Positions 42,556 through 49,198 of a stretch of 49,198 nucleotides of DNA are shown piece by piece (positions within the stretch are counted from its first letter, which is position 1; each line of letters begins with the position of its first letter). The stretch comes from Bacillota bacterium (GTDB taxonomy: Bacteria; Bacillota; Clostridia; Lachnospirales; Lachnospiraceae), in contig JAEZPG010000042.1 in NCBI GenBank assembly GCA_023413555.1, forward strand, positions 1 to 49,198, read 5' to 3'. Both the position numbers and the translations under genes were made by a program. A model generated the notes under the pieces. It had not been told where the DNA came from. It saw nothing but the letters and a program-made list of their open reading frames with translations, and made no database searches.

Positions 42556-43515
42556 CTATTGATTTTTTAGCTTATCAAATTGCTCTTCCAATAACTGAGA
42601 TGCCCAGTCATACATTTCTGTGGTATCGTATTTTCTATATTCACATTCACAAGATGCTAAAATTAGAAAATAAATATCATACCATAAAGCTCTTCGTAGC
42701 TGATTAGCAGTCATAACACCAATATTATAGCCTTTTTGGAAGTATGTATTATCTGAATAAGTACGGAATCCTACTTCTAAAAGAGGATCTCCCCAAATAC
42801 TTCGTTCCCAGTCAATAATACCAGTGATCAAAGTATCTTTTATAAAAATATTACCATCCCAGCAATCCCAATGAACCAGTCTTGGTTCTGTAACTTCGTC
42901 AAAAATAGGTTTGTCTTTTTTAAAGTAATCCATTAATGAAGGGATTGAGATTTTTAAATTCACATTACCATTTTGAGCGTCCAAGATACATGATTCCATT
43001 ATTTTTAGAAAGGTAGAATACCAATCGGTACCTTGTAATTCTGGATGCCCAGGGTAACCAAAGCATGGACATTTCATTTCGTTTATTTTCCTGTTAATTT
43101 TTCCGAATTCAGTATAAATATTTGCTATTTGTTGTGGGGATAATGTGTTTTTGATTGTATTTAAGCTTTTTCCGTTTAATTTCTCCATAAAAAAATAAGG
43201 GGATTGACATATCGTACAAGTATCATCATAACCTAGCACATCTGGTAGAGGAATTCCATCAATTTTTTTTGCTGTTTTCATGGCTTCAACTTCACTGTAC
43301 ATAATGTTTTTTTCATAATTCATAACCCGTGTTTCTTTTAATGGTGCAATTTTTAATATGATTTCTTTATTATTATTCAAACGGATTTCATAAGCTATAT
43401 TGAAATAGCCCTCGGTTAATTCCTTATAGCTTTCCATTTTCAATGGATTGAAAAATTTATCTACCATCTTTGATAGGGTTTCTTTATTTTGTTCGTTCTT
43501 AGTTAAACTATACAT
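42556..43515 (-). CDS. APH-family (aminoglycoside phosphotransferase-like) small-molecule kinase
   Basis: A 319-residue kinase-fold protein. The catalytic motif HWDCWDGN gives His215, Asp217 and Asn222, and GIIDWE gives the metal-binding Asp235; the ATP-lobe Lys is in EIILKIAP. The family includes antibiotic, choline and homoserine kinases and fructosamine-3-kinase-like enzymes. There is no resistance-gene context, so the substrate is open. AAAGGAA site upstream; the AraC gene lies just upstream on the same strand, 63 bp away. Confidence 0.85.
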   Translation of the reverse strand: MYSLTKNEQNKETLSKMVDKFFNPLKMESYKELTEGYFNIAYEIRLNNNKEIILKIAPLKETRVMNYEKNIMYSEVEAMKTAKKIDGIPLPDVLGYDDTCTICQSPYFFMEKLNGKSLNTIKNTLSPQQIANIYTEFGKINRKINEMKCPCFGYPGHPELQGTDWYSTFLKIMESCILDAQNGNVNLKISIPSLMDYFKKDKPIFDEVTEPRLVHWDCWDGNIFIKDTLITGIIDWERSIWGDPLLEVGFRTYSDNTYFQKGYNIGVMTANQLRRALWYDIYFLILASCECEYRKYDTTEMYDWASQLLEEQFDKLKNQ

Positions 43516-43578
43516 CTTATATGATTCCTTTCGAATAATTTTTCTATTATTCTACATATCATAACATTAGAATTCTAT

Positions 43579-44640
43579 TCATTGATTTATGTAATCATCT
43601 ATATTGGTTTTACCATAGTGTTTTCGATACTCAGAAGGTGAACAACCAAACTTTTCTTTAATTCCCTGATAAATAGGAACTGCATTATGATATCCTACCA
43701 TTTGAGCAATCTGCTCTACTGAATAATCAGAGCTACTCAAAAAGATGGAAGCTTTTTCTAAGCGACTTTCTCGCAGTAAACCAAGAAAATTCATTTTACA
43801 ATTTTCTTTAATAATACGACTCAGATAACTCTGATTGAAAGAAAATACACGGGATAATTCTTCTAATGTGACAGTATCGCTATGTTCATAGATGTATTGT
43901 ATAATCTCTCCAGTTTTTATCGAGCTGTGTGCTAACTTATATCTGAGGTTATGATGTAAATTATTACTTCTTTCTAAGAAAATCATTAGTAGCTCCAAGT
44001 AGCATACTATTGTTTCTTTGTAATAGTTGTATTTCATATAATATTCTGTCATCAGTTTTTCTATAAGAATTTGTTCATCGCTAGTACAGTGAATATAGTG
44101 CAAATAGTGATAATACTCTTTCTGTGGAGATTTCGCGTCAACAAAGAATTGAAATAAATCACTATCATGGTTCATTTTCTGAATGAAATTATATGAAAGT
44201 ACTTCTGGAGGAAGGACTATTTTAATTAGTATAGCCTGTTCATCTTCTTGCATAATGGCATGGATAACGTTTTGATTTAAAAGAAATAAATCGCCTTCCT
44301 GTAATACAATACAGTTATCTAGATTTTCGAGATATTGTTTGCAACTACCTTTATACATATAGAGAATTTCTACAAAATCATGTTGATGAAAGTACAAAGG
44401 TGTTCTTTTAATATGTACCTTGGCTGAAAAATCGTACTGTATTCGTGTTAATGTCCTTTTTTCTGTTTTTGTGTGTAATGTATCAGGGAATTGATAAATT
44501 CCGCTATCTAACATATGATTTATTTCATCATTCAATTTATACTCATCCCGCATTGTAATATCTAATTTACGATCTATCCGCCTTGTTTCTAATTCTTTTG
44601 ACATTAATAAGATTGAAGAAAAATTAGATTTATAATTCAT
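43579..44640 (-). CDS. AraC family transcriptional regulator with cupin domain
   Basis: A 353-residue protein. About 75-150 is an AraC-type cupin (YFHQHDFVEILYMYKG, LQEGDLFLLNQNVIHAI). About 245-345 is the HTH pair: VTLEELSRVFSFNQSYLSRII and YSVEQIAQMVGYHNAVPIYQGIKEKFGCSPSEYRKHYG. GAGGT site upstream. Same strand as the phosphotransferase, which it may control; the target is otherwise unknown. Confidence 0.9.
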   Translation of the reverse strand: MNYKSNFSSILLMSKELETRRIDRKLDITMRDEYKLNDEINHMLDSGIYQFPDTLHTKTEKRTLTRIQYDFSAKVHIKRTPLYFHQHDFVEILYMYKGSCKQYLENLDNCIVLQEGDLFLLNQNVIHAIMQEDEQAILIKIVLPPEVLSYNFIQKMNHDSDLFQFFVDAKSPQKEYYHYLHYIHCTSDEQILIEKLMTEYYMKYNYYKETIVCYLELLMIFLERSNNLHHNLRYKLAHSSIKTGEIIQYIYEHSDTVTLEELSRVFSFNQSYLSRIIKENCKMNFLGLLRESRLEKASIFLSSSDYSVEQIAQMVGYHNAVPIYQGIKEKFGCSPSEYRKHYGKTNIDDYINQ

Positions 44641-44982
44641 AATGTATATTTACCTCATTTCATATATGCAATGAATGGTTCATAAGGTTTATTTTTACCT
44701 GTAAACCCTAATCCAGAGTTGTTTATTTAACCAGAATTAATATAGATAATATGAACACAATGATATAGTTAACATATTTTGTTAAATTATATCATTAAGT
44801 GCATATTATGTCTATTAATGATTATTGACTTAGAAAAGCGTTTGGTGAATGCAATTTGGATCCAACCTACCTGGAAATGGCGATATCTAAAGTTTTTAAG
44901 TAGTATGCCGATATGTAGACTAGATTAGGATTTATAAATTTTTGGAAAATAGTTTTATAATATTAATTCTGGGAGGTATGAT
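44641..44982. other. Divergent intergenic region
   Basis: About 340 bp between the AraC gene and the 314-aa gene. It is AT-rich; I see no convincing operator, RNA or terminator in it. Confidence 0.4.
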
Positions 44983-45927
44983 ATGAGAATACAAGATAGA
45001 GATAGTTTATATACGACTACTTATGAAACTACTAAGGTGAATCGAGAGTATGAATTTTATGGAAATAAACAACATGAAAGTGGAAAAATTGATGTTTCTA
45101 ATATAAAAGAGGATGCAGTTATATTAGAGATTAGTGAAATGGGAAGAAGGGCAATACAATTAAGGGATAATTTTGAGGAACAAATTGTTCCTATTGATAA
45201 CAAAATGGATTACTTACCGGCATATTCAGGTATATATGAGGTTGATAAAGCAATTGCAACTGCCGTAGAGAATTGTAGTAAAGAAGAACAATCATTTGTA
45301 TATAATATAATTCGTCAGAATTTTCTTCTTGACAATAGGGGTTCTATGACAGAGGAAGAAAGACAGGCCAATATTTCTCTGGGTATGAAAAAGGCGGAAT
45401 ATGTAGCAAACGATTTTATTTCTGAAGATAGTAAAAATACATTTTTAAATGCCATGGAAACTGTAGCAAAATTAGCCACTGCTGGGAAAGTGGATGCAAG
45501 TGGAAATATAAACTATGGAGTAAAAAAGGGCAATTATTTAGGTCATGGTAGCAATTTGGTATATACGACAGATGGACTTGATATGATGAGGAGAATGGAT
45601 CAGAAGGCTTACTCTGAGTATCAGAAGATTGGTATGGAAAGTAGTAATGCAGACAGGGCTTTAAACACATTAAAATATATGACGAATTGGTATCTAGGTG
45701 CAGTTAAGTCATATCCTAATATGGTAAATGAATACATAAAACAATCGGAAGAATATATAGATAGTAACGTGAAAGATCTAAAGCTAGATTATACTTTCGC
45801 GGATATTCAGACTGACAGTAAGTCAGCTTATCTTGAAAGTTTAAGATCCTTTCAGACAAGCAACCCTAAATTTCTTTCTTCTGTTTTGAAAAAGGAATTA
45901 GCCTTACAATTTTGGGGAAGAGTATAA
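44983..45927 (+). CDS. Uncharacterised 314-residue protein
   Basis: I do not recognise a family. It has a good start (GGGAGG 7 bases upstream) and its own terminator. The product is hydrophilic, with no signal peptide or membrane segment, one cysteine, and largely helical-looking segments; residues about 75-130 (EVDKAIATAVENCSKEEQSFVYNII...) and 205-260 (NADRALNTLKYM...NEYIKQSEEYIDS) look like amphipathic helices. The N-terminus is polar with many Tyr, Thr and Glu residues. Likely a soluble protein; it is a lone gene with no operon partner to suggest a role. Confidence 0.8.
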   Translation: MRIQDRDSLYTTTYETTKVNREYEFYGNKQHESGKIDVSNIKEDAVILEISEMGRRAIQLRDNFEEQIVPIDNKMDYLPAYSGIYEVDKAIATAVENCSKEEQSFVYNIIRQNFLLDNRGSMTEEERQANISLGMKKAEYVANDFISEDSKNTFLNAMETVAKLATAGKVDASGNINYGVKKGNYLGHGSNLVYTTDGLDMMRRMDQKAYSEYQKIGMESSNADRALNTLKYMTNWYLGAVKSYPNMVNEYIKQSEEYIDSNVKDLKLDYTFADIQTDSKSAYLESLRSFQTSNPKFLSSVLKKELALQFWGRV

Positions 45928-46016
45928 CCCTTCATTCCTTAATTGATATTTGCTTTTATACTTATATTGTGCTATACTATATATAACAATATTATATACA
46001 TAAAAAGAACCGTCTT

Positions 46017-46074
46017 AAAGAAGGGCTTTTGGTATTACGCTTAGCGGCGTTGTATGAAGAGCCTTTCTTTTTTT
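46017..46074 (+). terminator. Terminator after the 314-aa gene
   Basis: AAAGAAGGGCT (46017-46027) pairs with AGCCTTTCTTT (46060-46070, one G-U pair), with an inner TACGC/GCGTTGTA structure, then a T-run to 46074. Confidence 0.75.
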
Positions 46075-46212
46075 ATAAGCCAAGTAAATAATTGAATTAT
46101 AATGTGTAATCTTGTGAAGATTAGATGTAAATCAAACATGAAATATGGATTGTTTCTTTGCATCATTTAAGGTGCAAATAAGCATAAATAAAAGAGCACG
46201 AGGAGGATTAAA

Positions 46213-46779
46213 ATGGAACATATTACCGTTCATAAGCGTGATGTATCTGTAAAGGCAAAGCACCTAAGGCGCCATGGAATGATTCCGGGCAGTGTGTTTG
46301 GTAAGTCCCTTCCAGAGACAATTTCTATTCAAATGGAGGAAAGTGTAGCACGCAGATTGTACCGTCAGAAACGTGAAGCTAGCAAGTTATTCCTGAATAT
46401 TGACGGAGAGACAATTCCGGTTCAAATTAAGGAAAAATCTCTGAATATGTTAAAAGATGAAATCTTAGACATCAGTTTCCAAGTGTTGACAGCCAATGAA
46501 AAGGTCAATAGTGTCATTCACATTTTTCTTGCCAATGATGAGAAAATTTCTGGCCAGTTAGAACGAATGTTGCTTGAAATTCCATATGCGTCTTTACCGG
46601 AACATATGATTGATACAATTACGATTGATCTCGATGGTATGAAAACGGGTACAATATTGACTGTTGGGGATATTCCGGAGCTTATGAGTGATAAAATCGA
46701 GTTACAGGTAGTTACTGATGAGATAGTATTTCGTATTAGCGATAAAATACGCCAAATACCAGCATCTTCAGAGGAATAA
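46213..46779 (+). CDS. rplY: Ribosomal protein bL25 / general stress protein Ctc family
   Basis: A 188-residue L25/Ctc protein of the two-domain (TL5) type. The N-terminal 5S-rRNA-binding beta barrel has HKRDVSVKAKHLRRHGMIPGSVFGK and IPVQIKEKSLNMLKDEILDISFQVL; the C-terminal beta domain has the ITIDLDGMKTGTILTVGDI stretch. The opening R.HG.IPGSVFG matches the family's hallmark. It is a single gene with AGGAGG and a terminator of its own. The phrases are less conserved than in a typical housekeeping L25, so it may be an extra stress-type copy. Confidence 0.85.
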   Translation: MEHITVHKRDVSVKAKHLRRHGMIPGSVFGKSLPETISIQMEESVARRLYRQKREASKLFLNIDGETIPVQIKEKSLNMLKDEILDISFQVLTANEKVNSVIHIFLANDEKISGQLERMLLEIPYASLPEHMIDTITIDLDGMKTGTILTVGDIPELMSDKIELQVVTDEIVFRISDKIRQIPASSEE

Positions 46780-46803
46780 ACTATAATTAATCTTTAAACA
46801 TCG

Positions 46804-46855
46804 AAAAGAGCTTTGAACGTTGTATACTTAGTGTTACACGTGGTAAGCTCTTTTT
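46804..46855 (+). terminator. Terminator of the L25 gene
   Basis: AAAAGAGCTT (46804-46813) pairs perfectly with AAGCTCTTTT (46845-46854); it includes an inner CGTTGTA..TACACG pairing and ends in T's. Confidence 0.85.
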
Positions 46856-46986
46856 AAGTGGGATTTAATGATAAACATAGGATAATAAAAGAGGGAGAGA
46901 TACCTCTAGTAACAATCCTAAGTATAGATAAGTATGATATTAGATGTTGTACACTAGGTTCATGATACGGTTTTGAAGCTTTTTGT

Positions 46987-47017
46987 GCCTCAGAGTAATC
47001 GGAGGCCTTTTATTTTA
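46987..47017 (+). terminator. Terminator-like hairpin before the polymerase gene
   Basis: GCCTC (46987-46991) pairs with GAGGC (47002-47006), followed by CTTTTATTTT. No gene is seen between it and the L25 terminator, so it may end an unseen small transcript or insulate the SOS operon. Confidence 0.5.
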
Positions 47018-47029
47018 TAGAAAACATAG

Positions 47030-47053
47030 TATAATAAGATAGAACGGGCGTTC
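47030..47053 (+). promoter_or_regulatory. SOS-regulated promoter: TATAAT plus LexA box
   Basis: TATAAT at 47030-47035 is followed by GAAC-GGGC-GTTC (47042-47053), a perfect GAAC-N4-GTTC Gram-positive LexA box, located at the expected transcription start of the polymerase gene. The -35 is weak. Confidence 0.8.
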
Positions 47054-47070
47054 GAGGAAGGAGGATATAG

Positions 47071-48600
47071 ATGTCTGATAATAATCACATATACATTGCA
47101 ATTGATCTGAAGTCTTTCTATGCCTCTGTAGAGTGTGTAGAACGACAATTAGACCCATTAACCACAAATCTTGTAGTAGCAGATACCAGTCGTACTGAAA
47201 AGACCATTTGTCTTGCAGTTTCTCCAGCATTAAAGGCTTATGGAATTCGAGGACGTGCAAGATTGTTTGAAGTGGTACAGCGAGTGAAAGAAGTAAATGC
47301 AGAGAGAAGGAGTAAGGCACCTGGGCGAAGGTTTTCAGGTTCCTCTTATGATGCTAACAAGTTGAATTCCGAGAATGGTCTTGAATTAACATATATTGCT
47401 GCACCACCAAGAATGGCACTGTATATGGAATATAGTACAAGAATCTATGGGATTTATTTAAAATATATTGCACCAGAAGATATTCATGTGTATTCCGTGG
47501 ACGAGGTATTTATGGATGTTACACAGTACCTGAAAACCTATGGTATGTCAGCACATGATCTGGTAATGAAGATAATTAAGGATGTACTAAAGGAAACAGG
47601 AATAACGGCGACTGCTGGAATCGGAACCAATCTCTATCTATGTAAGATAGCCATGGATATCGTAGCTAAGCGCGCTCCAGCAGATAAGGACGGTGTAAGA
47701 ATCGCAGAGCTTAATGAAATGAGTTATCGAAGACTATTATGGAGCCATAGACCGTTAACTGCTTTTTGGCGAGTGGGTTGGGGATACTCCAAAAAGCTAG
47801 AACAGATTGGGTTATACACCATGGGCGATATTGCCAGATGTTCGATTGGAAAACCTTCGGATTACTATAATGAAGATCTTCTATATAAGTTATTTGGAAT
47901 CAACGCGGAGTTACTGATTGACCATGCATGGGGTTGGGAACCTTGTACTATAGCAGACATAAAGGGATACAAGCCAAGTACAAACAGTTTGAATTCAGGG
48001 CAGGTGCTACAATCTCCTTATGATTTTGTTAAGGGGAAATTGATTGTAAGAGAGATGACCGACCTTTTGGTATTGGATTTGGTAGATAAGGGACTTGTAA
48101 CTGATCAAATGGTAATTACAATTGGTTATGATATAGAGAGTCTAACGAACCCCGATATACGACAAAAATATACCGGAGAGGTGACCACAGATCATTATGG
48201 TCGTAAAATTCCAAAGCATGCACATGGAACTGTTAATCTAGGTTGCCATACCTCCTCAACAAAAATGATTATGGATGCAGTGATGAAACTATATGATGGT
48301 ATTGTTAATCCTGATTTATTGATTCGAAGAATCAATATTTCGGCCAATCGACTAGTAGAGGAAAAGGCAGTCAAAGAAGAGGAATCCTTTGTTCAGTTAG
48401 ATTTATTTACAGATTATAAGGCAGAACAAAAGAAGAAACAGGAGAAGGAAGCTTCTCTAGAAAAGGAAAAGAAATTACAAAAAGCTATGTTGGATGTAAA
48501 AAAGAAGTATGGAAAAAATGCAATTTTAAAAGGAACTAACTTGGAGGAAGGGGCAACTACTATAGAACGCAACAGACAAATAGGTGGGCATAAAGCCTAA
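47071..48600 (+). CDS. Y-family DNA polymerase, UvrX/UmuC/DinB type
   Basis: A 509-residue translesion polymerase. IAIDLKSFYASVECVERQLDPL contains the first catalytic Asp (residue 11) and the aromatic steric gate; YSVDEVFMDVT carries the second Asp-Glu pair; TATAGIGTNLYLCKIAMDIVAK is the helix-hairpin palm region. QLDLF at residues 442-446 is a sliding-clamp binding motif, followed by a Lys/Glu-rich tail. The LexA box in front means DNA-damage induction. It resembles the YqjW/UvrX proteins of Firmicutes more than housekeeping DinB. The YolD-like gene follows within 24 bp. Confidence 0.93.
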   Translation: MSDNNHIYIAIDLKSFYASVECVERQLDPLTTNLVVADTSRTEKTICLAVSPALKAYGIRGRARLFEVVQRVKEVNAERRSKAPGRRFSGSSYDANKLNSENGLELTYIAAPPRMALYMEYSTRIYGIYLKYIAPEDIHVYSVDEVFMDVTQYLKTYGMSAHDLVMKIIKDVLKETGITATAGIGTNLYLCKIAMDIVAKRAPADKDGVRIAELNEMSYRRLLWSHRPLTAFWRVGWGYSKKLEQIGLYTMGDIARCSIGKPSDYYNEDLLYKLFGINAELLIDHAWGWEPCTIADIKGYKPSTNSLNSGQVLQSPYDFVKGKLIVREMTDLLVLDLVDKGLVTDQMVITIGYDIESLTNPDIRQKYTGEVTTDHYGRKIPKHAHGTVNLGCHTSSTKMIMDAVMKLYDGIVNPDLLIRRINISANRLVEEKAVKEEESFVQLDLFTDYKAEQKKKQEKEASLEKEKKLQKAMLDVKKKYGKNAILKGTNLEEGATTIERNRQIGGHKA

Positions 48601-48623
48601 ATCTCATGAGAGGAAGGATAAAC

Positions 48624-49070
48624 ATGGGTGACATTAAGAATCATCAATATGATGATATTATCGATTTGCCACATCACATCTCAACGAACAGACCACATAT
48701 GTCAATTCACGACAGAGCAGCACAGTTTGCACCATTCGCTGCAATGACAGGTCATGATGTAGCTGTAAAAGAGAAGGCTCGTCTGACAAAAGAACGTCTT
48801 GATTTGGATGAGGGAATGAGACAGCTGTTGGATGAAAGGTTACAACTAATCAGAAGAAACATAGATAATCGGCCAGATATTACCTTGACATATTTTGTTC
48901 AAGATGAAAGAAAAGAAGGGGGAGAATTTGCCACAGTTAAGGGAAAAGTGAAAAAGATAGATGAATATAAACATATCGTATATTTGGAGGATGAGCTAGC
49001 TATTCCTATAGAAGATATAGTCGATATCGAAGGTAACTTTCTTTTAGAGGATGAGGAATTTAATTTATAA
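48624..49070 (+). CDS. YolD-like protein, partner of the Y-family polymerase
   Basis: A 148-residue protein with the YolD hallmarks MSIHDRAAQFAPFAAMTGHD near residues 33-55 and a C-terminal basic/beta part (GKVKKIDEYKHIVYLEDELAIPIEDIVDIEG). ATG 48624 follows AGAGGAAGG; the frame is open from 48606. YolD-family genes are commonly next to UvrX/YqjW polymerases, and a UmuD-like partner role has been suggested for them. Co-transcribed from the SOS promoter. Confidence 0.88.
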   Translation: MGDIKNHQYDDIIDLPHHISTNRPHMSIHDRAAQFAPFAAMTGHDVAVKEKARLTKERLDLDEGMRQLLDERLQLIRRNIDNRPDITLTYFVQDERKEGGEFATVKGKVKKIDEYKHIVYLEDELAIPIEDIVDIEGNFLLEDEEFNL

Positions 49071-49110
49071 AATGAGATTTGGATTAATCTAACATAATTG
49101 GAGTATCATT

Positions 49111-49149
49111 ATGATTCAGGGAATTATTGATTTCCCTGAATCATTTTAT
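49111..49149. terminator. Bidirectional terminator after the polymerase operon
   Basis: ATGATTCAGGGAA (49111-49123) pairs perfectly over 13 bp with TTCCCTGAATCAT (49132-49144), then TTTATAA. The right arm overlaps the 3' end of the minus-strand AraC gene. Confidence 0.8.
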
Positions 49150-49198
49150 AATAACTGCTAGGGGTTTTTCCTGTACTTTTCTTAAATATATGAGAGAA
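49124..49198 (-). CDS. C-terminal end of an AraC family regulator, cut by the window
   Basis: Read on the minus strand, the last bases give FSHIFKKSTGKTPSSYYK followed by six more residues and a TAA at 49124-49126. The phrase is the signature end of an AraC/XylS DNA-binding domain (F...FKK.TG.TPS.Y). The rest lies beyond the window. Confidence 0.8.
   Translation of the reverse strand, partial: FSHIFKKSTGKTPSSYYKMIQGNQ

Noticed and set aside
42556..43515. Calling the phosphotransferase an antibiotic-resistance gene
   Set aside because: Only the general APH fold motifs are visible and no resistance or mobile context exists.
44830..44850. Possible catabolite-responsive element (AGAAAAGCGTTTGG)
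   Set aside because: Only about 11 of 14 consensus positions fit and the conserved flanking TG/CA is missing.
1..49198. CRISPR arrays, tRNA genes, prophage or intact insertion sequences
   Set aside because: None seen: the only regular tandem repeat is the coding LRR array, and no transposase, integrase or cloverleaf was recognised.

Overview
AT-rich DNA with strong AGGAGG-type ribosome sites, many Rho-independent terminator hairpins, a BspA-like surface protein with an SPRTG sorting signal, TreR/PTS trehalose genes, a Gram-positive type SOS box (GAAC-N4-GTTC) and many RbsA-type sugar ABC transporters. Together these point to a Gram-positive, saccharolytic, obligately fermentative Clostridia member, probably Lachnospiraceae-like. 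The family level is an inference. No tRNA, rRNA, CRISPR array or intact insertion sequence was seen.

Layout. (1) 2-1618: the 3' part of a repeat-built leucine-rich-repeat surface protein, then about 450 bp dense in inverted repeats that may be a structured RNA or group II intron remnant. (2) 2159-17936: a divergent pentose locus. Leftward are an L-xylulose-type kinase, an RpiB-like isomerase, L-ribulose-5-P 4-epimerase and a LacI regulator. Rightward are a cupin, an old-yellow-enzyme oxidoreductase, an aldo/keto reductase, an L-rhamnose isomerase homologue, an Anabaena-sensory-rhodopsin-transducer (ASRT) family protein, an ABC importer with two permeases, an MFS transporter and L-ribulose/L-xylulose-5-P 3-epimerase. 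The enzymes spell L-lyxose -> L-xylulose -> L-xylulose-5-P -> L-ribulose-5-P -> D-xylulose-5-P. The 361-bp intergene holds two good promoters and TTTAGTA-type palindromes.

(3) 18192-29925: a second sugar locus. It opens with a LacI regulator fused to a complete extra sugar-binding domain that aligns end to end with the lipoprotein receptor of the ABC transporter encoded downstream. Then come an IolE-like TIM barrel, an ABC importer and two Gfo/Idh/MocA dehydrogenase + TIM-barrel pairs. Hairpins stand between several of the cistrons. (4) 30590-35365: a trehalose operon (treR, PTS EIIBCA, phosphotrehalase) ending in an HPr variant that keeps His15 but has Arg instead of Ser at position 46. TGTTTAAACA operators sit in both promoters.

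(5) 35411-41237: an AraC regulator with a class II aldolase, aldo/keto reductase, xylulokinase-like kinase and galactitol-1-P dehydrogenase-like enzyme, consistent with a ketose-phosphate aldol-cleavage route without its own transporter, followed by the scar of a lost gene. (6) 41432-49198: an aldo/keto reductase-ferredoxin protein, a phosphotransferase, a second AraC regulator, an unrecognised 314-aa protein, ribosomal protein L25/Ctc, an SOS-controlled Y-family polymerase with a YolD-like partner, and the last 24 codons of another AraC regulator on the minus strand.

Most catabolic blocks carry their own regulator, so the window reads as a chain of independent carbohydrate-utilisation cassettes.
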